A DNA stretch of 19,464 nucleotides from Thermotogae bacterium (lineage in GTDB: Bacteria > Thermotogota > Thermotogae > B3-G13). The translations under genes and the position numbers were made by a program. Below, piece after piece: positions 6,494 to 13,458 of the stretch. The notes beneath the pieces were generated by a model. That model did not search any database and was not told where the DNA came from. It was given only the letters and a program-made list of their open reading frames with translations. How positions within the stretch are numbered: position 1 is the first letter of the stretch; each line of letters starts with the position of its first letter. Where the stretch lies: the NCBI GenBank assembly GCA_015486095.1, contig WFSK01000204.1, forward strand, positions 1 through 19,464. Reading direction: 5' to 3'.

Positions 6494-8578
6494 TTATTTC
6501 GAGTCTACTTTTTCCTCTTGTTGTCGACGCTTTATTATCTCTTCACTTATCTTCGCGGGGACTTCTTCATACGTGCTGAATTTCATGGTGAAGTATCCTC
6601 TACCGCTTGTCAATGAATTGAGCTGTGGAGAGAATTCCAGCATCTCAGCCAATGGAACCAGCGCTCTTACCAACTTTTGCCCTCCAGGAGCCGAATCCAT
6701 ACCGAGGATCCTCCCCCTTCTGCCGTTCAGATCACCCATAACATCTCCCATGTTCTCTTCGGGACAATAGATCGCTACCTCCATTATCGGCTCTAACAAA
6801 ACAGGTTTTGCTTGTTGCATTGCCTTTTTAAATGCCTGCAAACCCGCTATCTGGAAGGATATATCCGAAGAATCGACTTCATGATATGAACCATCGAACA
6901 GGGTGACCTTCACATCCATAACAGGATATTTGGCGAGAACGCCCTCTTTCAATGCTTCTTTTATTCCCTTTTCAACAGATGGTATGAAGTTCTTCGGAAT
7001 GACTCCACCCACTATCTTATCCACGAATTCAAACCCTTTCCCTCTTGGCAGGGGTTCTATCTCTATCTTGACATGCCCATACTGCCCATGCCCTCCGGTT
7101 TGCTTTTTATGTTTATGCTCTCCAACTGCCTTGGCTTTCACGGTTTCCCTATATGCCACTTTAGGTCTTCCAACTTCCAGGTCTACACCGAAGTTTTCTT
7201 TCATCTTCTCTACTATAACCGAAAGATGTATGTCCCCCATACCAGAGATCACCGTTTCACCAGTCTCGGGATCATATTGCCACCTGAAAGTAGGGTCTCC
7301 TTCGGCCAATCGCGAGAGCCCCATGCTGAGCTTTGTCTCATCACCTTTGCTCTTCGTATATACCGCTCTACTTATCATCGGTTCAGGGAACTCAAAGGGT
7401 TTCATCGTAACTGCCTGGGATATATCATCTACCAGGACGTCTCCTCTCGACGTTTCCTTTAGCTTTGCTATTGCTATTATATCCCCAGGTGTGGCTTTCT
7501 CGATCTCCATTTGCTTTTTACCGGTTATGAGATAAAGATGACTTACTTTTTCCTTTACGTTCTTCGATACGTTATAAAACTGCCCATTTGAATTGAGAGT
7601 CCCACTGTATATCCTTATGTAATTCATCTTCCCTATATATGGATCGATCGTGGTCTTAAAAACGAGAGCACACAGCCTTTCATCCTCTGCAATCCTCAAT
7701 TCCACAGGATTTCCCTCCAAATCTTCCACTTTTACCTTTTCTACATCTTTTGGAGACGGAGCTAAATCGATAACACCTTGGAGGAGAGAAGTAATTCCAA
7801 TGTTGGGAAGCGCTGCTCCACAGAATACGGGAACGAATTCCCTATTAACAACAGCCCTTTTCAGAGTTGTCACGAGTTCATCTTCTCTTATCTCTTCACC
7901 ATTAAGATATTTCTCCATAAGCGATTCATTCGTCTCAACTATGGATTCGATCACCTCTGTTCTATACTTCTCGATATCCTCTTTCATATCATCTGGGATC
8001 TCCACTTCATCGATCCTTCCTTTATTATCCCGATATATATAAGCCTTATTTTTCAATAGATCTACCACACCTTTGAAATCGGATTCTTTCCCTATAGGCA
8101 ATTGAACGGGAACGATGTGTTCTTCAAATGCCTCTTTCAAGGATTCTACTGCCTTTGCAAAATCTGCTCTTTCTTTATCCAAACGATTTACAAAACATAT
8201 CAAAGGTTTCTCATATGACTTTGCTATCTGCCAGGTTCTCAAGGTTTGAACTTCTACTCCCGATACACCATCGATCACTTCTATAACAGCATCTGTTGCC
8301 CTCGTAGCCGTTATTACCTCAGCAATGAAATCGGAAAAACCAGGGGTATCGAGAACCGTTATTCGATTACCTCTGTAATTGACTATTATACTCGACGTGT
8401 ATATGCTCGTCTGCCTGTTGATCTCGATATTGTCGAAATCGCTGCTCGTATTACCCTGTTCTACAGTGCCCATCCTATCTATCGCTCCGGTTGAGTACAA
8501 CAAAGCCTCTACTAAAGTAGTCTTTCCACAAGAATTATGCCCCACCAAAGCTATGTTCCTTTTGTTCTCGATCTGCAT
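6494..8578 (-). CDS. Elongation factor G-like translational GTPase (EF-G paralogue)
   Basis: 694 aa with the full EF-G domain order: G domain (about 1-265), domain II, III, IV (contains QTGGHGQYGHV) and V (contains PIMEVAIYCPEENMGDVMGDL). It is not the housekeeping FusA. The P-loop is GHNSCGKT (13-20) in place of the usual GHIDAGKT. The switch I block RGITI is replaced by NRQTSI (54-59). Switch II reads DTPGFSDF (77-84), with Phe81 at the position of the catalytic histidine of DTPGHVDF. G4 is NRLD (131-134). These traits fit the divergent EF-G-like family found beside true EF-G in many bacteria, whose role is poorly defined. No rpsL, rpsG or tuf is nearby, as would be expected for fusA. On the mRNA, GGTGA lies just before the ATG. 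It follows the glycosidase-type gene by 49 bp, probably on the same transcript. Confidence 0.9.
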   Translation of the reverse strand: MQIENKRNIALVGHNSCGKTTLVEALLYSTGAIDRMGTVEQGNTSSDFDNIEINRQTSIYTSSIIVNYRGNRITVLDTPGFSDFIAEVITATRATDAVIEVIDGVSGVEVQTLRTWQIAKSYEKPLICFVNRLDKERADFAKAVESLKEAFEEHIVPVQLPIGKESDFKGVVDLLKNKAYIYRDNKGRIDEVEIPDDMKEDIEKYRTEVIESIVETNESLMEKYLNGEEIREDELVTTLKRAVVNREFVPVFCGAALPNIGITSLLQGVIDLAPSPKDVEKVKVEDLEGNPVELRIAEDERLCALVFKTTIDPYIGKMNYIRIYSGTLNSNGQFYNVSKNVKEKVSHLYLITGKKQMEIEKATPGDIIAIAKLKETSRGDVLVDDISQAVTMKPFEFPEPMISRAVYTKSKGDETKLSMGLSRLAEGDPTFRWQYDPETGETVISGMGDIHLSVIVEKMKENFGVDLEVGRPKVAYRETVKAKAVGEHKHKKQTGGHGQYGHVKIEIEPLPRGKGFEFVDKIVGGVIPKNFIPSVEKGIKEALKEGVLAKYPVMDVKVTLFDGSYHEVDSSDISFQIAGLQAFKKAMQQAKPVLLEPIMEVAIYCPEENMGDVMGDLNGRRGRILGMDSAPGGQKLVRALVPLAEMLEFSPQLNSLTSGRGYFTMKFSTYEEVPAKISEEIIKRRQQEEKVDSK

Positions 8579-8627
8579 TTTTTCACCAATCCTTTCTTAA
8601 AACTTTTTGTTATTTGGCTGCGATTAT

Positions 8628-10406
8628 CTAATCCTTAGACGATATCAATTTTAACACAACACCTACAGGGATCAAGGGCGCCTTTCCCCCGGGTGGATTA
8701 TTTGCGATCTTACCCCTTACCACCATGCTCGATGATTTTCCCCCATCCAGACACATCGCATCCGAGACTCCAAGCGTTTTTAAATACTCCGCTAACTCTA
8801 ACAAAGTGAGTCCTTTGCTCTCTTTTTGATATCCATCTATAACCAGAAACAAGATCTTGCCTATCGGTTTGAGAGCAATGACAGTTCTTGGCGTTCTTCT
8901 ATTTACAAGAGTTGAATTCTTATCGAATTTCTCAGCCTCCAAGAGATCGGTATATTGTCCATCCTTTAGTAGAAGGGGTCCCCCAGAGATGGCATCTTCT
9001 ACCGATAGATCAAAACCAGATAGCCTAAGTGATATATCGAAATGATCGCCTATCCCGATGTTAGCCAGAAAAGCTTTGTATTTTTTTGATACCTTAACGA
9101 CAACCCCATCTTTGGGAACGTGAGAAACAAACCCGATACCCGATATTTTCCCCTCCTTGATCACATAATAAACATAATTTGGATCATCTTTTAGTGGTAT
9201 TTTGTATTCTGAGGTAAAGACACTCACGTCTCCGATCATTGGGGTGTTTATCTTGCTAACCAAGAAGCATGTTTCCTTCAGAGTTATATTAACTTCTGCT
9301 TGTGTACTGATTATATAATACCTGTTGTCCTGAGTTCTTAGGAAGATCGGTCTCATGGCATATGGAGAAGATAATATCTTGCCACTTTTCACGATAAGCC
9401 CTATCGGTGTATTCGTATTGGGATCGTAATAATTCGCATTTATACCTGCTATGGCATTGCTTCTCTTACACATATCGACTAATGTCTCACGGTATCCTAT
9501 ACCCTTTGCACTCAACATAGGGAATATAGAAACACTGTTCTTTAAAGTATCTATCTCTATCGTGTTTACCATTAGTTTCATACCATGGAATTCGACCCTT
9601 TTTCTCTCCCAAACGATACCATCTGCAAGGATCATCGAATTCACATTTTTCCACTTGTAACTCAAGTGGATTATAAAAGCATTCTTGCTCTTCATATCCT
9701 TTATAGCATATTCAAATGGTTGACGAAATGCGAGTTCAAACCTTATCGTAACGGGATCTATAACAATGGTTCTCAATATAAAGGGATCATAAGGTTTTAA
9801 AGCATATCTCAGAAGTGTTTTTCCAGATCTCTCGGTATCTATCCCAACAACAGTGATATCGAGTTTCTCTTTACCTTTTACCTTTATTTCCTCTTTTATT
9901 CTACTGCCAAAATAAAGATTGCCTTTAAATTTCAACGATATTTCTCCCTTCTTTACACTCACATCATCGAATGTTAACAATCTACTTTCATCTACCAATA
10001 TCATTCCATTCTTAAATTTCTTCCAACTCAGGTGAAGATACTCGGTAAAGGCATTTAAGGGAAGATAAACCGACGAATCCAATTTTACCGCTTTATACTT
10101 AGAGAACGGCTTTATGAAGTCTTTTAAAAGCTGACCAGTTAACCCATTTACTTTGATTACGTCATTCGACAATATGATATATCCTACATCGGCATTTGGA
10201 TCATATAATCCCTTTACATCAAAGGTTCTACAGAACACAGCAAATTTCATGAGATATATTCCCTCTCTCTGTATCACATCTTTTCCTATCACGTATTCTT
10301 TTACCTCACCGGCTTGTGGGATCACTATCCTTAATACAGAAGAGAAAACCGTTAACGAGAACAAACTCAATAGAATTAACAGATAAACCTTCTTAAATCT
10401 CCACAT
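8628..10406 (-). CDS. Secreted phosphodiester glycosidase (NAGPA/DUF2233) domain protein
   Basis: 592 aa. Residues 1-23 form a signal peptide or membrane anchor: basic MWRFKK, then a Leu/Ile/Phe-rich core ending in SS. Residues about 35-120 resemble the copper-amine-oxidase-N-like domain common in thermophile envelope proteins, with an ELK-like fragment around VYLPLNAFTEYL. The C-terminal half (about 290-590) carries the phosphodiester-glycosidase blocks: AIAGINANYYD, PIGLIVKSGKILSS, ISGGPLLLKDG, RRTPRTVIAL, LVIDGYQ and CLDGGKSSSMVV. The family includes the human enzyme that uncovers mannose 6-phosphate and bacterial wall or exopolysaccharide proteins, so an envelope-glycan phosphodiester is the likely substrate class. 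The exact substrate is unknown. The start is supported by GAAAGG upstream on the mRNA and by a promoter at 10438-10465. It is divergent from the HTH gene and upstream of the EF-G-like gene. Confidence 0.85.
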   Translation of the reverse strand: MWRFKKVYLLILLSLFSLTVFSSVLRIVIPQAGEVKEYVIGKDVIQREGIYLMKFAVFCRTFDVKGLYDPNADVGYIILSNDVIKVNGLTGQLLKDFIKPFSKYKAVKLDSSVYLPLNAFTEYLHLSWKKFKNGMILVDESRLLTFDDVSVKKGEISLKFKGNLYFGSRIKEEIKVKGKEKLDITVVGIDTERSGKTLLRYALKPYDPFILRTIVIDPVTIRFELAFRQPFEYAIKDMKSKNAFIIHLSYKWKNVNSMILADGIVWERKRVEFHGMKLMVNTIEIDTLKNSVSIFPMLSAKGIGYRETLVDMCKRSNAIAGINANYYDPNTNTPIGLIVKSGKILSSPYAMRPIFLRTQDNRYYIISTQAEVNITLKETCFLVSKINTPMIGDVSVFTSEYKIPLKDDPNYVYYVIKEGKISGIGFVSHVPKDGVVVKVSKKYKAFLANIGIGDHFDISLRLSGFDLSVEDAISGGPLLLKDGQYTDLLEAEKFDKNSTLVNRRTPRTVIALKPIGKILFLVIDGYQKESKGLTLLELAEYLKTLGVSDAMCLDGGKSSSMVVRGKIANNPPGGKAPLIPVGVVLKLISSKD

Positions 10407-10437
10407 AATTACAACCTTTCATTGAAATTAAAAATGT

Positions 10438-10465
10438 AATATAATGATAACATAAGTGATGTCAA
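10438..10465 (-). promoter_or_regulatory. Sigma-70 type promoter for the glycosidase-type gene
   Basis: Read on the minus strand, TTGACA (complement of 10460-10465) and TATATT (complement of 10438-10443) are separated by 16 bp, about 30 bp upstream of the start codon at 10406. This is the best sigma-70 match I noticed in the window. Confidence 0.62.
10440..10445 (+). promoter_or_regulatory. Candidate -10 box of the HTH-LUD-HIT-oadB operon
   Basis: TATAAT on the plus strand, 42 bp before the HTH start codon. It overlaps the -10 of the divergent minus-strand promoter. No good -35 is visible. Confidence 0.35.
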
Positions 10466-10471
10466 ATGACA
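10460..10471. promoter_or_regulatory. Small palindrome in the divergent promoter region, possible operator
   Basis: TGTCA-AA-TGACA is a perfect 5-bp inverted repeat. It covers the -35 of the minus-strand promoter and touches the AAGGTG ribosome site of the HTH gene. It may be an operator for the HTH protein, but a 5-bp arm containing a -35 hexamer can arise by chance. Confidence 0.25.
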
Positions 10472-10487
10472 AGGTGTGATCTTCATT

Positions 10488-10736
10488 ATGGAACGATTTA
10501 AAGAAGAAGTTTTTACAGTTAAAGAATTGAGTAGTTTTCTGAAGGTAAGTGAGAGTACCCTTTATAAATACTTGAAAAGTGGCTTACTTCCGGGTAAGAA
10601 GATAGGTAATCGATGGAGGGTCTTGAAGTCTGAAATTGTATCCTTTCTCAAGGGAGAAAAGAAAGGTTTACCCCAAAGAAGCAAAGAGAATCAAGATCAG
10701 CTCCGATTGTGGACTAAAGATCGAGACAAGAGGTGA
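10488..10736 (+). CDS. Small excisionase/MerR-like helix-turn-helix DNA-binding protein
   Basis: 82 aa from ATG at 10488; AAGGTG at 10471-10476 is the ribosome site. An in-frame GTG at 10476 overlaps that site and is unlikely to be the start. Residues about 8-55 form the short winged-helix of the HTH_17/excisionase class: FTVKELSSFLKVSESTLYKY, then GKKIGNRWRV and a final KSEIVSFL helix. The tail is charged, rich in Lys, Arg and Gln, and looks disordered. Phage excisionases share this fold, but there is no integrase nearby and the gene heads a metabolic operon, so a local transcription regulator is the better reading. That role is inference. The stop TGA lies inside the ribosome site of the next gene (AGGTGAT). 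Confidence 0.8.
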   Translation: MERFKEEVFTVKELSSFLKVSESTLYKYLKSGLLPGKKIGNRWRVLKSEIVSFLKGEKKGLPQRSKENQDQLRLWTKDRDKR

Positions 10737-10742
10737 TATCTT

Positions 10743-11384
10743 ATGAACGAGATCAATAAGAAGTATTACGAAATCCTCGCCAAGAGGCTCATAGCCACAC
10801 TGAAAACCCATAATATAGAGGGGTATTATTTTGGTAATAAATATGATGCCAAAGATTTTGTTATATCTCAGATCCCCAAAACGGCAGTGATAGGCATAGG
10901 AGGCTCGACTACCGTGAAAGAAATAGGATTGTTGGATGCTCTAAGAGATGATTATCCCAATCTTTACGATCAATATAGGGAGGGGATAAGTCCTGAGGAA
11001 TCCCTTGAATTGAGAAGGCGTAGTTTAACGGCCGATTATTATGTAACGGGGACAAATGCTATAACGGTGGATGGCGCCCTCGTCAATATCGATGGCTATG
11101 GAAACAGAGTCGCCGCTATGATATTTGGACCGAAAAAGGTTTTTATCATAGCCGGGGTAAATAAGATCTGTTTCACCCTACAACAGGCATTTGAAAGAGC
11201 AAAGAATGTGGCAGCGGTCATGAACAACCTGCGTCTGAAGACATCTAATCCCTGTGTGAAAGTAGCCGAATGCACGAATTGCGATGATGTAGAAAGCATT
11301 TGCAACGTTACCACTGTGATAAACAGACAACCTATAAAAGGAAGGATGAAAGTTATATTGATAAATGAATATTTAGGATTCTAA
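10743..11384 (+). CDS. LUD-domain protein (LutC/YkgG-like, DUF162 family)
   Basis: 213 aa. The family is linked to lactate oxidation (LutABC) and other redox roles, but stand-alone members mostly lack a proven function. Family blocks are GIGGSTTVKEIGL (about 51-63), ADYYVTGTNAITVDGALVNIDG (about 97-118) and NRVAAMIFGPKKVFIIAG (about 121-138). The C-terminal part has four cysteines, Cys171, Cys177, Cys180 and Cys187, spaced C-x5-C-x2-C-x6-C. They could bind metal or an Fe-S cluster. LutA- and LutB-like partners are not in the window. The stop of the HTH gene is nested in this gene's ribosome site, so the two are coupled; the HIT gene follows 14 bp later. Family is confident, function is open. 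Confidence 0.85.
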   Translation: MNEINKKYYEILAKRLIATLKTHNIEGYYFGNKYDAKDFVISQIPKTAVIGIGGSTTVKEIGLLDALRDDYPNLYDQYREGISPEESLELRRRSLTADYYVTGTNAITVDGALVNIDGYGNRVAAMIFGPKKVFIIAGVNKICFTLQQAFERAKNVAAVMNNLRLKTSNPCVKVAECTNCDDVESICNVTTVINRQPIKGRMKVILINEYLGF

Positions 11385-11398
11385 GGAGGACGGGATCT

Positions 11399-11737
11399 AT
11401 GAAAGATTGTATATTTTGTAAAATAATCAAGGGAGAAGTACATGCAGATAAGGTCATGGAGGGAAAGTATTTCGTGGCCATAAGAGATATCGATCCTCAG
11501 GCGCCTGTTCACGTATTGTTGATATCTAAAGCACATTTTGAGAATATACTCGAATTCCCCAAAAACGATAGGATGCTCTTCGAGATGTTGGAGATGATCA
11601 AAGAGATAACTAAGAGAGAAAAAATAGAAAAGGGATTTAGAGTAGTTGTGAATACTGGCTCACAAGGAGGGCAAGCCGTCAATCATTTTCATTTGCATAT
11701 CTTGGGAGGCAGATCGATGAAATGGCCTCCGGGATAA
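11399..11737 (+). CDS. HIT-family nucleotide hydrolase (HinT-like)
   Basis: 112 aa. Histidine-triad proteins hydrolyse nucleoside phosphoramidates or related nucleotide conjugates in the cytoplasm. The triad is HFHLHIL, with His96, His98 and His100, followed by GGRSMKWPPG, the usual C-terminal end of bacterial HinT. The N-terminal CIFCKII (Cys4, Cys7) is the zinc-type motif shared with many HIT proteins. AAGGAGG precedes the ATG and begins within the stop of the LUD gene. It lies third in the HTH-LUD-HIT-oadB run, and nothing in its sequence ties it to decarboxylation. Confidence 0.93.
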   Translation: MKDCIFCKIIKGEVHADKVMEGKYFVAIRDIDPQAPVHVLLISKAHFENILEFPKNDRMLFEMLEMIKEITKREKIEKGFRVVVNTGSQGGQAVNHFHLHILGGRSMKWPPG

Positions 11738-11773
11738 GATAAAACAGCCCACGATTTCTAAGGAGTGATTGCA

Positions 11774-12913
11774 ATGATGAACTCCGTTTTTGCCTTTTTG
11801 GAGCACACTGGGTTTGCTCATCTCACTTGGGGTAATCTTATAATGTTCTGTGTTGCTTTCTTTTTGATGTACTTGGCCATAAAAAAACATTACGAACCCT
11901 TCTTACTGATCCCCATATCAGTGGGTATAATAGTGGCCAATATACCGCCCATTGCCACGAGTATATTTGCTCCTCCTTCTGGAGATCATCCCGGCGGATT
12001 GATGTGGTACATCCAAAGAGGACTATACCTGGGTATATATCCTCCAGTGATATTTTTAGGTATAGGAGCTTTGACTGATTTTTCACCTCTTATTGCGAAT
12101 CCCAAGGTAATCTTACTGGGAGCAGCTGCCCAGTTCGGTATATTTTCTACCTTTATAATCGCTTCTTTGATGGGCTTTGATCTCCGCCATGCAGCATCTA
12201 TAGGTATAATAGGTGGGGCAGACGGTCCTACTTCTATCTTCATATCTTCCAGATTTGCTCCTGAATTATTAGGAGTTATAGCCATAGCCGCTTATTCTTA
12301 TATGGCGTTAGTACCGATAATACAACCCCCTATAATGCGATTGTTCACTACCAAGAAAGAACGAATGATCAGGATGAAACAGTTGAGAGAGGTATCGAAA
12401 AGAGAAAAGATGATGTTTCCAATAATAGTTACACTCTTTTGTGGTCTATTGGTCCCCCAGGCTCTCCCGTTGATCAGTATGATGATGATCGGGAATTTTT
12501 TCAGAGAGTGTGGTGTGGTAAACAGGTTGGCTAAGACCTCCTCTAATGCCATATTGGATACCATAAACATATTCTTAGGTATATCTGTAGGTGCCACCAC
12601 ACGGGCTGAAATATTCCTAACGAAACAGAGCCTGCAGATATTCTTCCTGGGCGCAGCTGCCTTTGCGTTCGCCACGGCATCCGGAGTTGTCTTTGCCAAA
12701 CTGATGAATCTATTCCTTCCAAGGAACAAAGTAAATCCACTCATTGGTGCCGCTGGCGTATCGGCGATCCCGGACTCCGCTCGTGTCTCTCAAATGGTTG
12801 CTCAGAAGGATGATCCCTCTAATTTCATCCTGATGCATGCTATGGGGCCAAATGTTGCTGGAGTAATAGGGTCAGCCCTTGCAGCTGGCATATTCCTAAC
12901 GATGATAAAGTAA
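11774..12913 (+). CDS. oadB: Na+-translocating decarboxylase membrane beta subunit
   Basis: 379 aa, highly hydrophobic with about nine to ten membrane segments. It is the beta subunit of the oxaloacetate / methylmalonyl-CoA / glutaconyl-CoA decarboxylase Na+ pumps: it decarboxylates carboxybiotin and exports Na+. The functional residues known from Klebsiella OadB are preserved: GGADGPT with Asp150 (Asp203 there), and NPLIGAAGVS with Asn321, Gly325 and Ser330 (Asn373, Gly377, Ser382 there). HAMGPNVAGVIGSA at the C terminus is also typical. I chose ATG at 11774 because AAGGAG at 11759-11764 is well placed; an in-frame GTG at 11765 is not. It is last in the operon with HTH, LUD and HIT genes, 36 bp after HIT. 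A CT-type alpha subunit ends at 837. No gamma or biotin-carrier gene is visible, so the substrate is unproven. Confidence 0.94.
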   Translation: MMNSVFAFLEHTGFAHLTWGNLIMFCVAFFLMYLAIKKHYEPFLLIPISVGIIVANIPPIATSIFAPPSGDHPGGLMWYIQRGLYLGIYPPVIFLGIGALTDFSPLIANPKVILLGAAAQFGIFSTFIIASLMGFDLRHAASIGIIGGADGPTSIFISSRFAPELLGVIAIAAYSYMALVPIIQPPIMRLFTTKKERMIRMKQLREVSKREKMMFPIIVTLFCGLLVPQALPLISMMMIGNFFRECGVVNRLAKTSSNAILDTINIFLGISVGATTRAEIFLTKQSLQIFFLGAAAFAFATASGVVFAKLMNLFLPRNKVNPLIGAAGVSAIPDSARVSQMVAQKDDPSNFILMHAMGPNVAGVIGSALAAGIFLTMIK

Positions 12914-12956
12914 GCTACGAGTTTTCTTAAGTAAGGGATGAAACCACCACAGCCAA

Positions 12957-12986
12957 AAGACATTTGAGATCGATGGGGTGTATAAT
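12957..12986 (+). promoter_or_regulatory. Candidate promoter of the ChrB-like/MFS pair
   Basis: TATAAT at 12981-12986 lies 18 bp after AAGACA at 12957-12962, and 32 bp before the ATG at 13019. This gives the pair its own start site after oadB. Confidence 0.48.
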
Positions 12987-13018
12987 TAGAGTAATCTTAA
13001 ATCGAAAGGATGATGATT

Positions 13019-13453
13019 ATGAAGTGGGTTACAAGATCCCATATTCATGTCGATAGAGTTGCCTGTCCATGGCTTATAAAAAGGTTCATAGACAATGAAG
13101 CAGAATTTATCTTTGTGGCGAAAGATCTCGTCCTGGATATTGTTGCAAAGGAAGGAGCTATTCCATTCGACGTTAAAGGTGTTGAACTTGGGCATAAAGA
13201 TGGTCATTGTTCATTTGTATCAATGCTCGACAAGTACAACCTGACGGATCCCGCATTAAGGGCTTTGGGAGATATTGTCAATGCAGCTGATACAGACAGA
13301 ATGGATTCAAATCCGTATTCTTTTGGCCTCGATGCCATTGCACGCGGATTTTCCTTGATGTATCCTGACGATTTCGACAATCTTGAAAGGCAATTCATGG
13401 TTTACGATGCGCTATATGCATTTTTGAAACTCAAATTATCAGCCGTAAAGTAA
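13019..13453 (+). CDS. Stand-alone ChrB-type domain protein (chromate-resistance ChrB C-terminal family)
   Basis: 144 aa from ATG at 13019, with AAAGGA at 13005-13010 as ribosome site; two earlier in-frame ATGs at 13010 and 13013 overlap that site. The N terminus WVTRSHIHVDRVACPWLIKRF is the strong signature of the ChrB C-terminal domain, including His8, His10, Asp12, Arg13 and Cys16. LGHKDGHCSF and ADTDR continue the pattern. In chromate operons ChrB is a chromate-responsive regulator, but there it has an N-terminal domain that is missing here, so DNA binding is not implied. The adjacent gene is an MFS transporter, not the ChrA permease. Isoleucine codons are 5 ATT, 2 ATA, 1 ATC, unlike the ATA-dominated neighbours, which hints at transfer. 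Family is good; role in metal or oxyanion stress is inference. Confidence 0.8.
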   Translation: MKWVTRSHIHVDRVACPWLIKRFIDNEAEFIFVAKDLVLDIVAKEGAIPFDVKGVELGHKDGHCSFVSMLDKYNLTDPALRALGDIVNAADTDRMDSNPYSFGLDAIARGFSLMYPDDFDNLERQFMVYDALYAFLKLKLSAVK

Positions 13454-13458
13454 TTCAT

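Noticed and set aside
6494..8578. EF-G-like gene as the housekeeping fusA
   Set aside because: P-loop, switch I and switch II all depart from the near-invariant EF-G sequences, and the usual rpsL-rpsG-fusA-tuf context is missing.
10488..10736. HTH gene as a prophage excisionase
   Set aside because: No integrase or phage gene is present, and the gene is coupled to LUD, HIT and oadB, so a chromosomal regulator is more likely.
13019..13453. ChrB-like gene as a chromate-responsive transcription regulator
   Set aside because: The DNA-binding N-terminal part of full-length ChrB is absent and no chrA is adjacent, so only the domain family is claimed.
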